Assembly (NCBI RefSeq): GCF_007828045.1
Contig: NZ_VITN01000003.1
Coordinates: 1 to 64,000 of the forward strand
DNA: 64,000 nt
Direction: 5' to 3'
From: Nitrospirillum amazonense
GTDB taxonomy: Bacteria > Pseudomonadota > Alphaproteobacteria > Azospirillales > Azospirillaceae
Shown: one piece after another, positions 45,752 through 53,556 of the stretch
How positions within the stretch are numbered: position 1 is the first letter of the stretch
How the letters are laid out: each line of letters opens with the position of its first letter
The notes under the pieces: model-generated
The model's database searches: none
What the model saw: only the letters and a program-made list of their open reading frames with translations
What the model was told of the DNA's origin: nothing
Position numbers and translations under genes: made by a program

Positions 45752-46444
45752 TCACATCCCCGCCAGCGAGCGGATGGCGCTGTATTCGTGCGTGCGCACG
45801 CCGCCGATGGCCGGCTGGCTGGCGGTGGTGACCAGGGCGGCGGCCACCACCTTGGCCGGGATGGGGCGGTACTTTTCCAGGCGGCCGCTGAGGAAGGGGC
45901 CGATGAAAGGCGCCAGCATCTGGAAGAACCGTTCCAGCGGCCGGTCCTGCCTGCGCCGGCCCAGCAGCAGCGAGGGGCGCAGGAAATGGCGGGAGGTGAA
46001 GCCCAGGGTGGCCACGTAATCCTCCATCATGCCCTTGGTCTTCAAATACAGGCGGTGGGAGGTCGAGTCGGCATCGACGGAGGAGACGCCGCCGAAGAAG
46101 GTGGCGCCGGCGCGGCGCGCGGCCTTGGCCACCGTCACCACGTACTTCAGGTCCACATCCTGGAAGGCGGCGTCGCTGCCGGCGTCCTTGCGGGTGGTGC
46201 CCAAGGCGCACAGCACGGCGTCCACCCGCACGTCCGGCGGCAGGTCGGCCAGGGTGGCGAAGTCCACCACCAACTCGCGCAGCTTGGCATGCCGCTGGCC
46301 AGTGGGCGTGGGGCCGGTGGGCTTGCGCACCAGACTGACCACCTGGGCCACCTTGGGCGACTCCAGCAGCATGGTCAGGGCATGGGCGCCCACCAGGCCC
46401 GTGCCCCCCACCAGCAAAACCCGCAAACCACCCGCCTGATCCAT
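45752..46444 (-). CDS. NAD(P)-binding oxidoreductase, atypical short-chain dehydrogenase (HTATIP2-like)
   Basis: A 230-residue Rossmann protein. LLVGGTGLVGAHALTMLLES is the glycine-rich nucleotide loop, VLCALGTTRKDAGS is typical of the HTATIP2/YbjT-like atypical SDR group, and Y-x3-K appears as YLKTKGMME. No second domain. Substrate unknown. It is convergent with the split-barrel gene (1 bp apart). Confidence 0.85.
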   Translation of the reverse strand: MDQAGGLRVLLVGGTGLVGAHALTMLLESPKVAQVVSLVRKPTGPTPTGQRHAKLRELVVDFATLADLPPDVRVDAVLCALGTTRKDAGSDAAFQDVDLKYVVTVAKAARRAGATFFGGVSSVDADSTSHRLYLKTKGMMEDYVATLGFTSRHFLRPSLLLGRRRQDRPLERFFQMLAPFIGPFLSGRLEKYRPIPAKVVAAALVTTASQPAIGGVRTHEYSAIRSLAGM

Positions 46445-46656
46445 GCCCGCCTACCCTTGAAAGCCGAATGACCCAAAACCGTGAAATCGCGGGACCTTAA
46501 CACGGGACCTGGGCGTTAAGGAAAGAGGTGCCGGTTTGAGCCGGGTTTATTTCGCAATTGCGAAAGACAGAGTCCGTCTTTTCCAGACGTCAAAATGGGT
46601 AGTGGCGGAATCGAAAAAGTGAGCGCATCATTCCTGTAATAAATAGGGAGGCTGCT

Positions 46657-47076
46657 ATGAAAAAGGACGCTCAGATCCTTCAGGATGTGCCTGCTTTCAA
46701 CGCGATCGGCCTTGGCCTGGTTTTCGGCATGTCCGAACTGGCCGTGTACGGCGCCGCCCAGCTCTTGCTGCCCGGTCTGGGCCTGAAGATGGACATCGCC
46801 ATCCTGGCCTGGGGGGCCAGCCTGATGATCCTGGGGCCGACCCTGGGCCTGGCCGCCATCTACGGCCTGCACCAGGTGGTGGCGAAGAGCGGCCCGGGCA
46901 AGCCCTCCGGTCACAGCCTGGCGCCCGTGCCGCCGGGCACGCCGGGGTCGGACGACAAACCCACCAACTGGTTCCCCTACGATCCCGACGGCATCGACAT
47001 GTTCGACACGGAAAGTCCTTATCCGCATGTGGGCGGCAAGGTGTCACCGGCGAGGCCGCTGGAAACCGTCAGATAG
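46657..47076 (+). CDS. Small hypothetical membrane protein
   Basis: A 139-residue protein with two predicted membrane segments, at about 13-36 (FNAIGLGLVFGMSELAVYGA) and 46-70 (MDIAILAWGASLMILGPTLG), and a Pro/Gly-rich, polar C-terminal tail after residue 75. A GGGAGG ribosome-binding site precedes the start, and a strong terminator follows. No family recognised. Confidence 0.65.
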   Translation: MKKDAQILQDVPAFNAIGLGLVFGMSELAVYGAAQLLLPGLGLKMDIAILAWGASLMILGPTLGLAAIYGLHQVVAKSGPGKPSGHSLAPVPPGTPGSDDKPTNWFPYDPDGIDMFDTESPYPHVGGKVSPARPLETVR

Positions 47077-47098
47077 GCGACGCAGCCCCATCAAGACG

Positions 47099-47128
47099 AA
47101 GGCCGGCCCCCGTGACGGAGCCGGCCTT
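47099..47128. terminator. Bidirectional terminator between convergent genes
   Basis: Perfect stem AAGGCCGGC (47099-47107) / GCCGGCCTT (47120-47128) with TTGTTTG after it on the plus strand and an A-rich plus-strand left flank, which reads as Ts on the minus strand. Confidence 0.8.
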
Positions 47129-47137
47129 TTGTTTGTC

Positions 47138-47752
47138 TCAATCAAAATCCTCGGCCAAAGCGGCGCGCGCGGCCTCCGGCATCACCGTCATGTGTGGGTA
47201 CTGGTCATGGTCGATACCCACCACCACCCGCGCGTTCGGCTGGCGGAACAGGGCCACCTGGCCGTCGGTGAAGGGGAAGTGAACGAACTGCACGCTGGAG
47301 GCCTTGCCGGCGGATGAGGTGCGGTCCAGGTCGGCCTCGGGCAGGCCGTGGACCTTTTCGCCGGCGAACTCCAGCCACAGGGTGTTCTCCACCCCGCCCA
47401 GCCGGCCCAGCAGGGCCTTGCGCCGCAGGGGGTCGTCGATCTCGAACATGATGGTGGCCACCAGTTCCCGCCCCTTGGGGATCAGCGGGTTGTAAGCGCG
47501 CAGCTCATCCTCGACCTGGGCCTCGCCGCCGCGCTCGATGAACAGCATCTCGTGCACCTGGGACCACATGGTCTCATAGCTCTCGAAATAGAAGGTGGCG
47601 TAGGGGCCCACCGCCAGGCGACGGTTGCGCTTCACCGCCACCAGGGCGCGGCGGCGCTCCGCCCGTACCCGGCCGTACTCGTCCATGGACATGATGTCGT
47701 CGCGGCCGATGGCGTGCCGCCGGCGGGAAACGGAGGAAGGGGCCTGGGTCAT
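47138..47752 (-). CDS. DUF3501 family protein
   Basis: A 204-residue protein with the family start RRHAIGRDDIMSMDEYGRVR, the block RLAVGPYATFYFESYETMW and LRAYNPLIPKG. DUF3501 proteins are consistently encoded beside rubrerythrin and heterodisulfide-reductase-like Fe-S proteins in proteobacteria, as here; biochemical function is unknown. The start at 47752 (MTQAPSS) is preferred over 47773. Last gene of the probable rbr operon. Confidence 0.85.
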   Translation of the reverse strand: MTQAPSSVSRRRHAIGRDDIMSMDEYGRVRAERRRALVAVKRNRRLAVGPYATFYFESYETMWSQVHEMLFIERGGEAQVEDELRAYNPLIPKGRELVATIMFEIDDPLRRKALLGRLGGVENTLWLEFAGEKVHGLPEADLDRTSSAGKASSVQFVHFPFTDGQVALFRQPNARVVVGIDHDQYPHMTVMPEAARAALAEDFD

Positions 47753-47794
47753 GGCGGGGTCTCCTGAACGCACCCGGACTATGCCCCAAAGGCC

Positions 47795-49171
47795 TTACAG
47801 CCCATAGGCCCGGGCGAAGATTTCAACGGGGTGCAGTTGTTCCAGCAGGGTGGCCTGCGCCGGATCCAGCCGCTCCACCCCCTGGCGGACATGTTCCCCC
47901 GCCAGAGGGCATTCGGATGCCAGGTAATGCTTGGCGTTCTTAACGGCCTGGCTGGCCACCGGCTTGCCCACCTTCAGCGCCGTCTCGAAATTGCCCTTCA
48001 TGATGCCCCAGCTGCCGCCATGGCCGGAGCAGCGTTCCACCACCTTCAGCTCGGCCGGACCCATCTGCCCGCCCTCGGCATCCTTGGGGATCAGGCGCAG
48101 CATCTCCGCCGCCTTCTGCCCCATGTTCTGCGCCCGGGCATGGCAGGCGATGTGCAGGGTAACACCGCCCTCCAGCGGGCGCAGGCCGGGGGCCAGCCCT
48201 TCCTTCTGGGCGATGTCGACGATGTATTCCGCGATGTCGAAGGTGGCCTTGGACAGCCGCTCCACCGCCGCGCGGTCGGGATGGTCCGCCGGCACCAGGT
48301 GCAGCCATTCGAATTTCAGCATCAGGGCGCAGGACGGCACCAGGGCGATGACGTCATAGCCCTGGTCGATCCAGGTCCCCAGGCGGCGGGCGACCAGGCC
48401 GGCGTTTTTCACCACCTGTTCGATACACCCCTGTTCCAGCTGGGGCATGCCGCAACAGGCGGGATAGGCCACATCCGTCGCCACCCCGTTGTGCGCCAGG
48501 ATGGACTGCGCCGCCTGGCCGATGCCGGGGTTGTTAAAGTTGACAAAGCAGGTGGCGTAGAACACCGCCTTGCGCCCCGCGGCCGGCCCCATCGGGTTGA
48601 CCGCCGGCGGGTCGTCGGCCGCGCGCGCGACGAAGCTGCGTCCGTGGAACCTGGGCAGGCTGGCGGCGGCGTCGATGTCCGCCATCTTCTCCATCAGGCG
48701 GCGCGTCAGCCGGTTGCCGGTGGAGGAGGCCCAGTTCACCAGGGACGCCACCTTGCCCGCGACATGGCCGTTGCGGTCGGTGCGGGTCATCTGGTCCACC
48801 GCGAAGGGCACGCCGGATTTGCGCGCCCGCACCGCGCGATAGCGCAGCATCAGGTGGGGGAAATCCAGGTTGAAAGGATGCGGCGGCACATAGGGACACT
48901 TGGTCAGGAAGCACATGTCGCACAGCGTGCAGGCGTCCACGACCCTGGCGAAGTCCGGGCTCGCCACCGAATCCAGTTCTTCCGATGGGGACTGGTCGAT
49001 CAGGTCGAACAGGCGGGGGAAGCTGTCACACAGGTTGAAGCAGCGGCGGCAGCCGTGGCAGACGTCGAAGACGCGCCGCATCTCCGCGTCCAGCAGCGCC
49101 TCGTCATAAAAATCCGGGTTCCGCCAATCCACCGGATGGCGGACGGGAGCCTCCAGGCTGCCTTCACGCAT
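47795..49171 (-). CDS. Fe-S oxidoreductase, heterodisulfide reductase/GlpC-like
   Basis: A 458-residue protein. The N-terminal ferredoxin-type half has [16 protein letters not shown] and [17 protein letters not shown], binding two 4Fe-4S clusters. The C-terminal half carries two CCG-type domains ([34 protein letters not shown] replacing one CCG Cys). It probably passes electrons to or from the rubrerythrin upstream. Encoded between rubrerythrin and DUF3501. Confidence 0.88.
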   Translation of the reverse strand: MREGSLEAPVRHPVDWRNPDFYDEALLDAEMRRVFDVCHGCRRCFNLCDSFPRLFDLIDQSPSEELDSVASPDFARVVDACTLCDMCFLTKCPYVPPHPFNLDFPHLMLRYRAVRARKSGVPFAVDQMTRTDRNGHVAGKVASLVNWASSTGNRLTRRLMEKMADIDAAASLPRFHGRSFVARAADDPPAVNPMGPAAGRKAVFYATCFVNFNNPGIGQAAQSILAHNGVATDVAYPACCGMPQLEQGCIEQVVKNAGLVARRLGTWIDQGYDVIALVPSCALMLKFEWLHLVPADHPDRAAVERLSKATFDIAEYIVDIAQKEGLAPGLRPLEGGVTLHIACHARAQNMGQKAAEMLRLIPKDAEGGQMGPAELKVVERCSGHGGSWGIMKGNFETALKVGKPVASQAVKNAKHYLASECPLAGEHVRQGVERLDPAQATLLEQLHPVEIFARAYGL

Positions 49172-49259
49172 GGGCGCACCTCCGCCGACGCCGGCCCGCA
49201 TTCAGGGAGCGGCGTCGGGATAGGGCTGGGGAAGATCAGACGTCACCGGGGGCGGAGAG

Positions 49260-49679
49260 TCAGCTGTTCAGCTGGTCCAGCGCCTTCTGGAAACGGCCGG
49301 CGTGGCTTTTCTCCGCCTTGGCCAGCGTCTCGAACCAGTCGGCGATCTCGTCAAATCCCTCGTCGCGGGCGGTGCGGGCCATGCCGGGATACATGTCGGT
49401 GTATTCGTGCGTCTCACCGGCAATGGCGGCCTTCAGGTTCAGGTCGGTGGAGCCGATGGGCTCACCCGTCGCCGGGTCGCCGACCTCTTCCAGGAATTCC
49501 AGGTGGCCGTGGGCGTGGCCGGTCTCGCCTTCGGCGGTGGAGCGGAACACGGCCGCGACATCGTTGTAGCCTTCGACGTCGGCCTTTTGCGCGAAATAGA
49601 GATAGCGGCGATTGGCCTGGCTTTCGCCCGAGAACGCTTCCTTCAGGTTGCTTTCGGTCTTGGTACCCTTGAGCGACAT
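49260..49679 (-). CDS. Rubrerythrin-family ferritin-like protein
   Basis: A 139-residue di-iron peroxidase candidate. Ferritin-like ligands are visible: Glu19 ([11 protein letters not shown]), Glu52/His55 (GETGH), a Glu in [11 protein letters not shown], and EKSH near residue 122. The C-terminal rubredoxin domain of classic rubrerythrin is missing, so an external donor, probably the downstream Fe-S protein, is required. An Irr-type box lies about 110 bp upstream, and Irr is encoded next to it. Confidence 0.92.
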   Translation of the reverse strand: MSLKGTKTESNLKEAFSGESQANRRYLYFAQKADVEGYNDVAAVFRSTAEGETGHAHGHLEFLEEVGDPATGEPIGSTDLNLKAAIAGETHEYTDMYPGMARTARDEGFDEIADWFETLAKAEKSHAGRFQKALDQLNS

Positions 49680-49786
49680 GGCAACAGTCCTCCACGACAG
49701 GGTTCACGCCAACCTTCAGCGGCCATCTGCGGTGGCCTTTCATGCGGGAGAGGATCATGCCATGCCCAGGCGAGCGGGGCAATTCG

Positions 49787-49803
49787 TCTAGACAAATTCT
49801 AAA
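49787..49803 (-). promoter_or_regulatory. Irr box (iron control element) upstream of rubrerythrin
   Basis: On the minus strand the sequence is TTTAGAATTTGTCTAGA, which matches 12 of 14 positions of the Irr/ICE half-sites TTTAGAA-N3-TTCTAAA. It lies about 108 bp before the rubrerythrin start, in the promoter region. Confidence 0.65.
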
Positions 49804-49861
49804 TGATCGCCGCGCCCGCAAGGGGACGGTTTGACGAATGGGGAGGATGAACGTCCGCCGT

Positions 49862-50335
49862 TCAGGCGCCGTCGCTGAGGCGGATGATGACGTCCACGCG
49901 GGCGACCCGGGTTCCGGCGGGCGCGTCGGGCAGGCCACTAACGGCCAGGGCGTCGCCCGGGATGTCGATCAGGTGGCCGTTACCCTCGAAGAAGAAGTGG
50001 TGATGGTCCGACACGTTGGTGTCGAAGTAGGACCGCCCGGCCTCCACCACCACCTCGCGCAGCAGGCCCGCCTCGGTGAACTGGTGCAGAGTGTTGTAGA
50101 CGGTGGCCAGGGACACCCGCATGTCGGCGGTCGATGCCTCGCCATGCAGTTGTTCCGCCGTCACGTGGCGGTCATGGCCGTCGAACAGCAGCTTGGCCAG
50201 GGCCACGCGCTGGCGAGTGGGACGCAGGCCCGCGCGCGCCAAGCGATCCGTCGCCTGGATGGCCGTGGCCTGGATGGCGGTCGCTTCGCTGCTGAAATCT
50301 TCAGCGGTGAGGGGGGCGGGGGTCAGGTCGGTCAT
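49862..50335 (-). CDS. irr: Iron response regulator Irr (Fur superfamily)
   Basis: A 157-residue Fur-fold protein. GLRPTRQRVALAKLL and SLATVYNTLHQFTEAGLL make the winged-helix DNA-binding region, and SDHHHFFFEGNG (His111-113) is the HHH motif through which Irr binds heme and becomes unstable when iron is sufficient. The N-terminal 30 residues hold a short duplication, AIQATAIQATD. The start at 50335 (MTDLTP) is chosen; an ATG at 50344 is also possible. It represses storage/usage genes and activates uptake genes in iron limitation. Confidence 0.93.
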   Translation of the reverse strand: MTDLTPAPLTAEDFSSEATAIQATAIQATDRLARAGLRPTRQRVALAKLLFDGHDRHVTAEQLHGEASTADMRVSLATVYNTLHQFTEAGLLREVVVEAGRSYFDTNVSDHHHFFFEGNGHLIDIPGDALAVSGLPDAPAGTRVARVDVIIRLSDGA

Positions 50336-50408
50336 GATCTGCATATGGGCAAGAACGCGGACCGGAAAAGAGCCGATCCTCAAGGATTTCCGCTATTCAG
50401 CCATGAAA

Positions 50409-50425
50409 TTTGGAATGAATCCAGA
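50409..50425 (-). promoter_or_regulatory. Weak Irr-box-like sequence upstream of irr
   Basis: TTTGGAATGAATCCAGA matches about 10 of 14 Irr half-site positions and lies about 75 bp before the irr start; it may be an autoregulatory site. Confidence 0.35.
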
Positions 50426-50565
50426 TTTAAAGGCGCCGGCCTGGACTGCGCCTGGGGAAAAGGTTGGTGGCGGCTATCATTCAGCCGGCCAAACGAAAAG
50501 AGAGCCGAAACCGGCCCCCTTCCCTTGCGATGATTCCAGGTCATGTACCCGGTCGCGATCCGCGA

Positions 50566-51963
50566 TTAGTACCCGGTCGCGATCCGCTCCACCAACTGCT
50601 TCACCGTCGGCACGAAGCCGTTCTGGTACCAGGGGTCGCTGGCGAAGCGGTAGGCGTTATGCCCGGCGAACATGAGCTGATGCTCCACATCCTCGGAGTG
50701 GCTGATGTTCTGTAGGGTCTTCTGGATGCAGAAGGAACGCGGATCCGCCTTGCGGCCCGTGGTCCCTTCCTCGTTCTGCGCCCAGTTGGAGAAGTTGCAG
50801 GCCGACAGGCAGCCCATGCAGTCGATCTGGTCCTGGCGGATGACCTCCGCCTGGGCGGGATCGACGAAGATGAGGGTGGTGTCCGGGGTCCTCAGGGCCA
50901 CGCTGTTGCCACCGGCCACCCAGCCCTGCGCCCGCTCGCGATCATGTTCGGTGAGGTACACCGGGCGGCCGCGCGGGCCCACCATGAACTCGGCGGTCAG
51001 GTCGCCGACCGGCTCCACCGAATAGGCCACCTGCCGCTCGGCCCGGCCCTTCAGCTCTTCCAGGAAGGGGTTGCTGACGGCCGAGGAATAGAAGCCGGTG
51101 GGGGAGAAGTGGTTCAGGTAGACATCACCCTTCTTCAGGGTCAACAGCCGCTGCTTCCACGCGTCGGAAATGGGGCTTTCCTTGGTCAGCAGCGGACGGG
51201 TGCCGAACTGGAAGCCGACGGGCCCGATCTCCGGATTGTCCAGCCAGTGGTCCCATTCCGACAGCCACCACACGCCGCCCGCCATGATGATGGGCGTCTC
51301 GTTCAGGCCGAAGCTGTTCATCATCTCGCGCAGGGCCTTCACACGGGGATAGGGATCCTCGGGCTTCAGCGGGTCCTCGCTGTTGGACAGGCCGTTGTGG
51401 CCGCCGGCCAGCCACGGATCCTCATAGACGACGCCGCCCAGGAAATCCCGGAACTTGTTGTAGGCGCGCAGCCACAGGGCGCGGAAGGCACGGGCGGACG
51501 AGACGATGGGGTAATAGTACACGCCGTGCTTCACGGCGATCTCGGCCACGCGGTAGGGCATGCCGGCACCGCAGGTGATGCCGTGGATCAGGCCCTGCGC
51601 CCCTTCCAGCACGCCGTGCAGGATCTGTTCGGCCGCCGCCATTTCCCACAGCACGTTCATGTGGATGCGGCCTTCGCCACCCGCCGTCTCGTGCGCCATG
51701 CGGGCCTGATAGATGCCGCCGCGGATGGAATGCCTGATCAGTTCCTCATGCCGTTCACGGCGGGTCTTGCCATGATAGATCTGGGGGATCAGCTGGCCGT
51801 TGTCGTCGTAGGCGTCGGCGTTGACGCCGGAGAAGGTGCCAACGCCGCCAGCCGACGCCCAGGCGCCGGAGCTTTCGCCGTTGGAAACGGAGATGCCTTT
51901 GCCACCCTCGACGACGGGCAGCACTTCCTTACCGGACATCACCAATGACCGCAGCGCCTTCAA
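50566..51963 (-). CDS. Nitronate monooxygenase-like flavin oxidoreductase
   Basis: A 465-residue FMN TIM-barrel protein of the nitronate monooxygenase (2-nitropropane dioxygenase) superfamily, seen in GITCGAGMPYRVAEIA, ALREMMNSFG, PIIMAGGVWWLSEWDHW and PVGFQFGTRPLLTKES. Unlike usual members (about 330-370 residues) it has a C-terminal extension with CMGCLSACNFSNWA and a further Cys (SFCIQ), which could bind an Fe-S cluster. The start is a TTG at 51963 with a perfectly placed AGGAG; the upstream frame to 52044 has no support. Substrate unknown. Confidence 0.85.
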   Translation of the reverse strand: MKALRSLVMSGKEVLPVVEGGKGISVSNGESSGAWASAGGVGTFSGVNADAYDDNGQLIPQIYHGKTRRERHEELIRHSIRGGIYQARMAHETAGGEGRIHMNVLWEMAAAEQILHGVLEGAQGLIHGITCGAGMPYRVAEIAVKHGVYYYPIVSSARAFRALWLRAYNKFRDFLGGVVYEDPWLAGGHNGLSNSEDPLKPEDPYPRVKALREMMNSFGLNETPIIMAGGVWWLSEWDHWLDNPEIGPVGFQFGTRPLLTKESPISDAWKQRLLTLKKGDVYLNHFSPTGFYSSAVSNPFLEELKGRAERQVAYSVEPVGDLTAEFMVGPRGRPVYLTEHDRERAQGWVAGGNSVALRTPDTTLIFVDPAQAEVIRQDQIDCMGCLSACNFSNWAQNEEGTTGRKADPRSFCIQKTLQNISHSEDVEHQLMFAGHNAYRFASDPWYQNGFVPTVKQLVERIATGY

Positions 51964-52171
51964 CTCACGTCTCCTGAAAACCGGACCTCGTGCCAACCCG
52001 TGCCCCATGCGGGGGTGACCGGAATGGTTCGGTCCCCAATACATATAGGGTGGCGGCGGGCGGCCGCTAACATATCGCAGGCTGGATATAGGAAAACCGG
52101 GGCGGGCGAAAGGCCCCTCATCCGCTTGACGTGGACTGCGCCTGATGTTTTTGCCTGCCCGGCCCGCCTTT

Positions 52172-52924
52172 TCAGCCCGCGATTTCCATGAGACCGCTGG
52201 GTGTGTCGGTGAATACCGATGAGACGCCCCAGCCCAGCACCTCCCGCGCCATGGGCACCGTGTTGACCGTGTAGGCCAGCACCGGCCGCCCGGTGGACTT
52301 ATACTCCCGAATGCTGGCCGCGTCCTCCCTCCGGGCGTTGACGTTGATGGTGCTGACGTTCAACTGCTCCACCCGCTGGCGCCAATTGGCCGGCCGCCGG
52401 TCAATGAGATAGCCCAGGGGCCAGCGCGGCACCACCTGGCGCGCCATGTCCAGCGACGCGTCGGCGAAGGAGGAAACCAGGGGCGGCGGCCGGTCGTCCG
52501 GCCACAGGGAATAGGTCAGGGTCAGCGCGACGCCGGCCGTTTCCTCCTCCCGACCCGGGCAGGGCTTGATTTCAAGGTTCAGCCCCAAGTTCAGGGCCAG
52601 CACCAGCTGGATGACCTCCACCAGGGTCGGCACCTTCTCCCCCCGGAAGGCGGGGGAGAACCAGGACCCGGCGTCCAGCTGGCGCAGGGCGTCCAGCGTC
52701 ATGTCCTTGGCCGGGCCCGTGCCGTCGGTGGTGCGATCCAGCGTGTCGTCGTGCATCAGCACCGGCACCAGGTCGGCCGTCAGCTTGACGTCCACCTCCA
52801 CCCATTTGGCGCCCTGCGCCGCCGCCATGCGGATGCCGGACAGCGTGTTCTCCGGCGCGTGGCGGGCGGCACCCCGGTGGCCGATCAGGCGGGGCAAGGG
52901 CCCCAACGGCAGGATATCGCTCAT
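52172..52924 (-). CDS. ugpQ: Glycerophosphodiester phosphodiesterase (UgpQ-like)
   Basis: A 250-residue GDPD TIM barrel that hydrolyses deacylated phospholipids to glycerol 3-phosphate and an alcohol. LIGHRGAARHAPENTL, VEVDVKLTADLVPVLMHDD and LEIKPCP carry the catalytic His, Glu/Asp metal ligands and second His. No signal peptide, so it is probably cytosolic. The start at 52924 (MSDILPLG) is preferred. It is 5 bp after the YkuD gene on the same strand. Confidence 0.9.
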   Translation of the reverse strand: MSDILPLGPLPRLIGHRGAARHAPENTLSGIRMAAAQGAKWVEVDVKLTADLVPVLMHDDTLDRTTDGTGPAKDMTLDALRQLDAGSWFSPAFRGEKVPTLVEVIQLVLALNLGLNLEIKPCPGREEETAGVALTLTYSLWPDDRPPPLVSSFADASLDMARQVVPRWPLGYLIDRRPANWRQRVEQLNVSTINVNARREDAASIREYKSTGRPVLAYTVNTVPMAREVLGWGVSSVFTDTPSGLMEIAG

Positions 52925-52929
52925 GGGGA

Positions 52930-53490
52930 TCAGTCCTTTGATGGGGCCGGCACGCACAGCCGGTCCCCCGGCTGGCAGTGGGACAGCAGCCGGCGCAAAT
53001 CGGCCGGGTCCAGGGCGGTGCAGCCCGCCGTGGCGGCGCGGTCGGGCCGCGCCAGGTGCATGAAGATGGCGCTGCCCAGGCCGGGCACGGGCGGGTCGTC
53101 GTTGTGCCCCAGCACCACGACAACGTCATAGACATGGTCGTCCCGCCACATCACCTCATGGCTCGCGAAAAACGGCAGGGTCACCGGGCGGTTGTAGTCG
53201 GGATGGCTGGGGTCGTCGCACCAACCCTCATCCGGTGCGAGCGGCGCCACCGGCAAGGCTGTCACGGGTGCGGGGACACGGTCCGGACGGTAGAGCACGC
53301 GGCGCAGGGGGAAACAGCCCACGGGGGTTCCCCCGTCCCCTTCCCGTTTGTCCTGGATGACGCCACCCCGGCCGATGACGCAGGCGGCCGCCTGCGGCCG
53401 TCCCTGGCCGTCGCGCCAGCACAGGCGGTAACCGGCGCCGGATCGAGGGGGGGCGGGAATGGCGGCATCGGGGATCAGATGGATGTCCAT
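52930..53490 (-). CDS. L,D-transpeptidase (YkuD) domain protein
   Basis: A 186-residue YkuD-type protein. GGTPVGCFPLRRVLY and the catalytic-type HLARPDRAATAGCTAL (the usual HG-x-x-GC motif is seen as ATAGC with the nucleophile Cys) define it. No clear signal peptide is present, which is unusual for cell-wall crosslinking enzymes; it may be cytosolic or exported otherwise. It shares an operon with the glycerophosphodiesterase. Confidence 0.85.
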   Translation of the reverse strand: MDIHLIPDAAIPAPPRSGAGYRLCWRDGQGRPQAAACVIGRGGVIQDKREGDGGTPVGCFPLRRVLYRPDRVPAPVTALPVAPLAPDEGWCDDPSHPDYNRPVTLPFFASHEVMWRDDHVYDVVVVLGHNDDPPVPGLGSAIFMHLARPDRAATAGCTALDPADLRRLLSHCQPGDRLCVPAPSKD

Positions 53491-53556
53491 CCCCCCTCTA
53501 TACCTCAACGGGCGCCCTGATCAATTGGGCCGGCTCAATGCGTCCGGACTTAGGAC

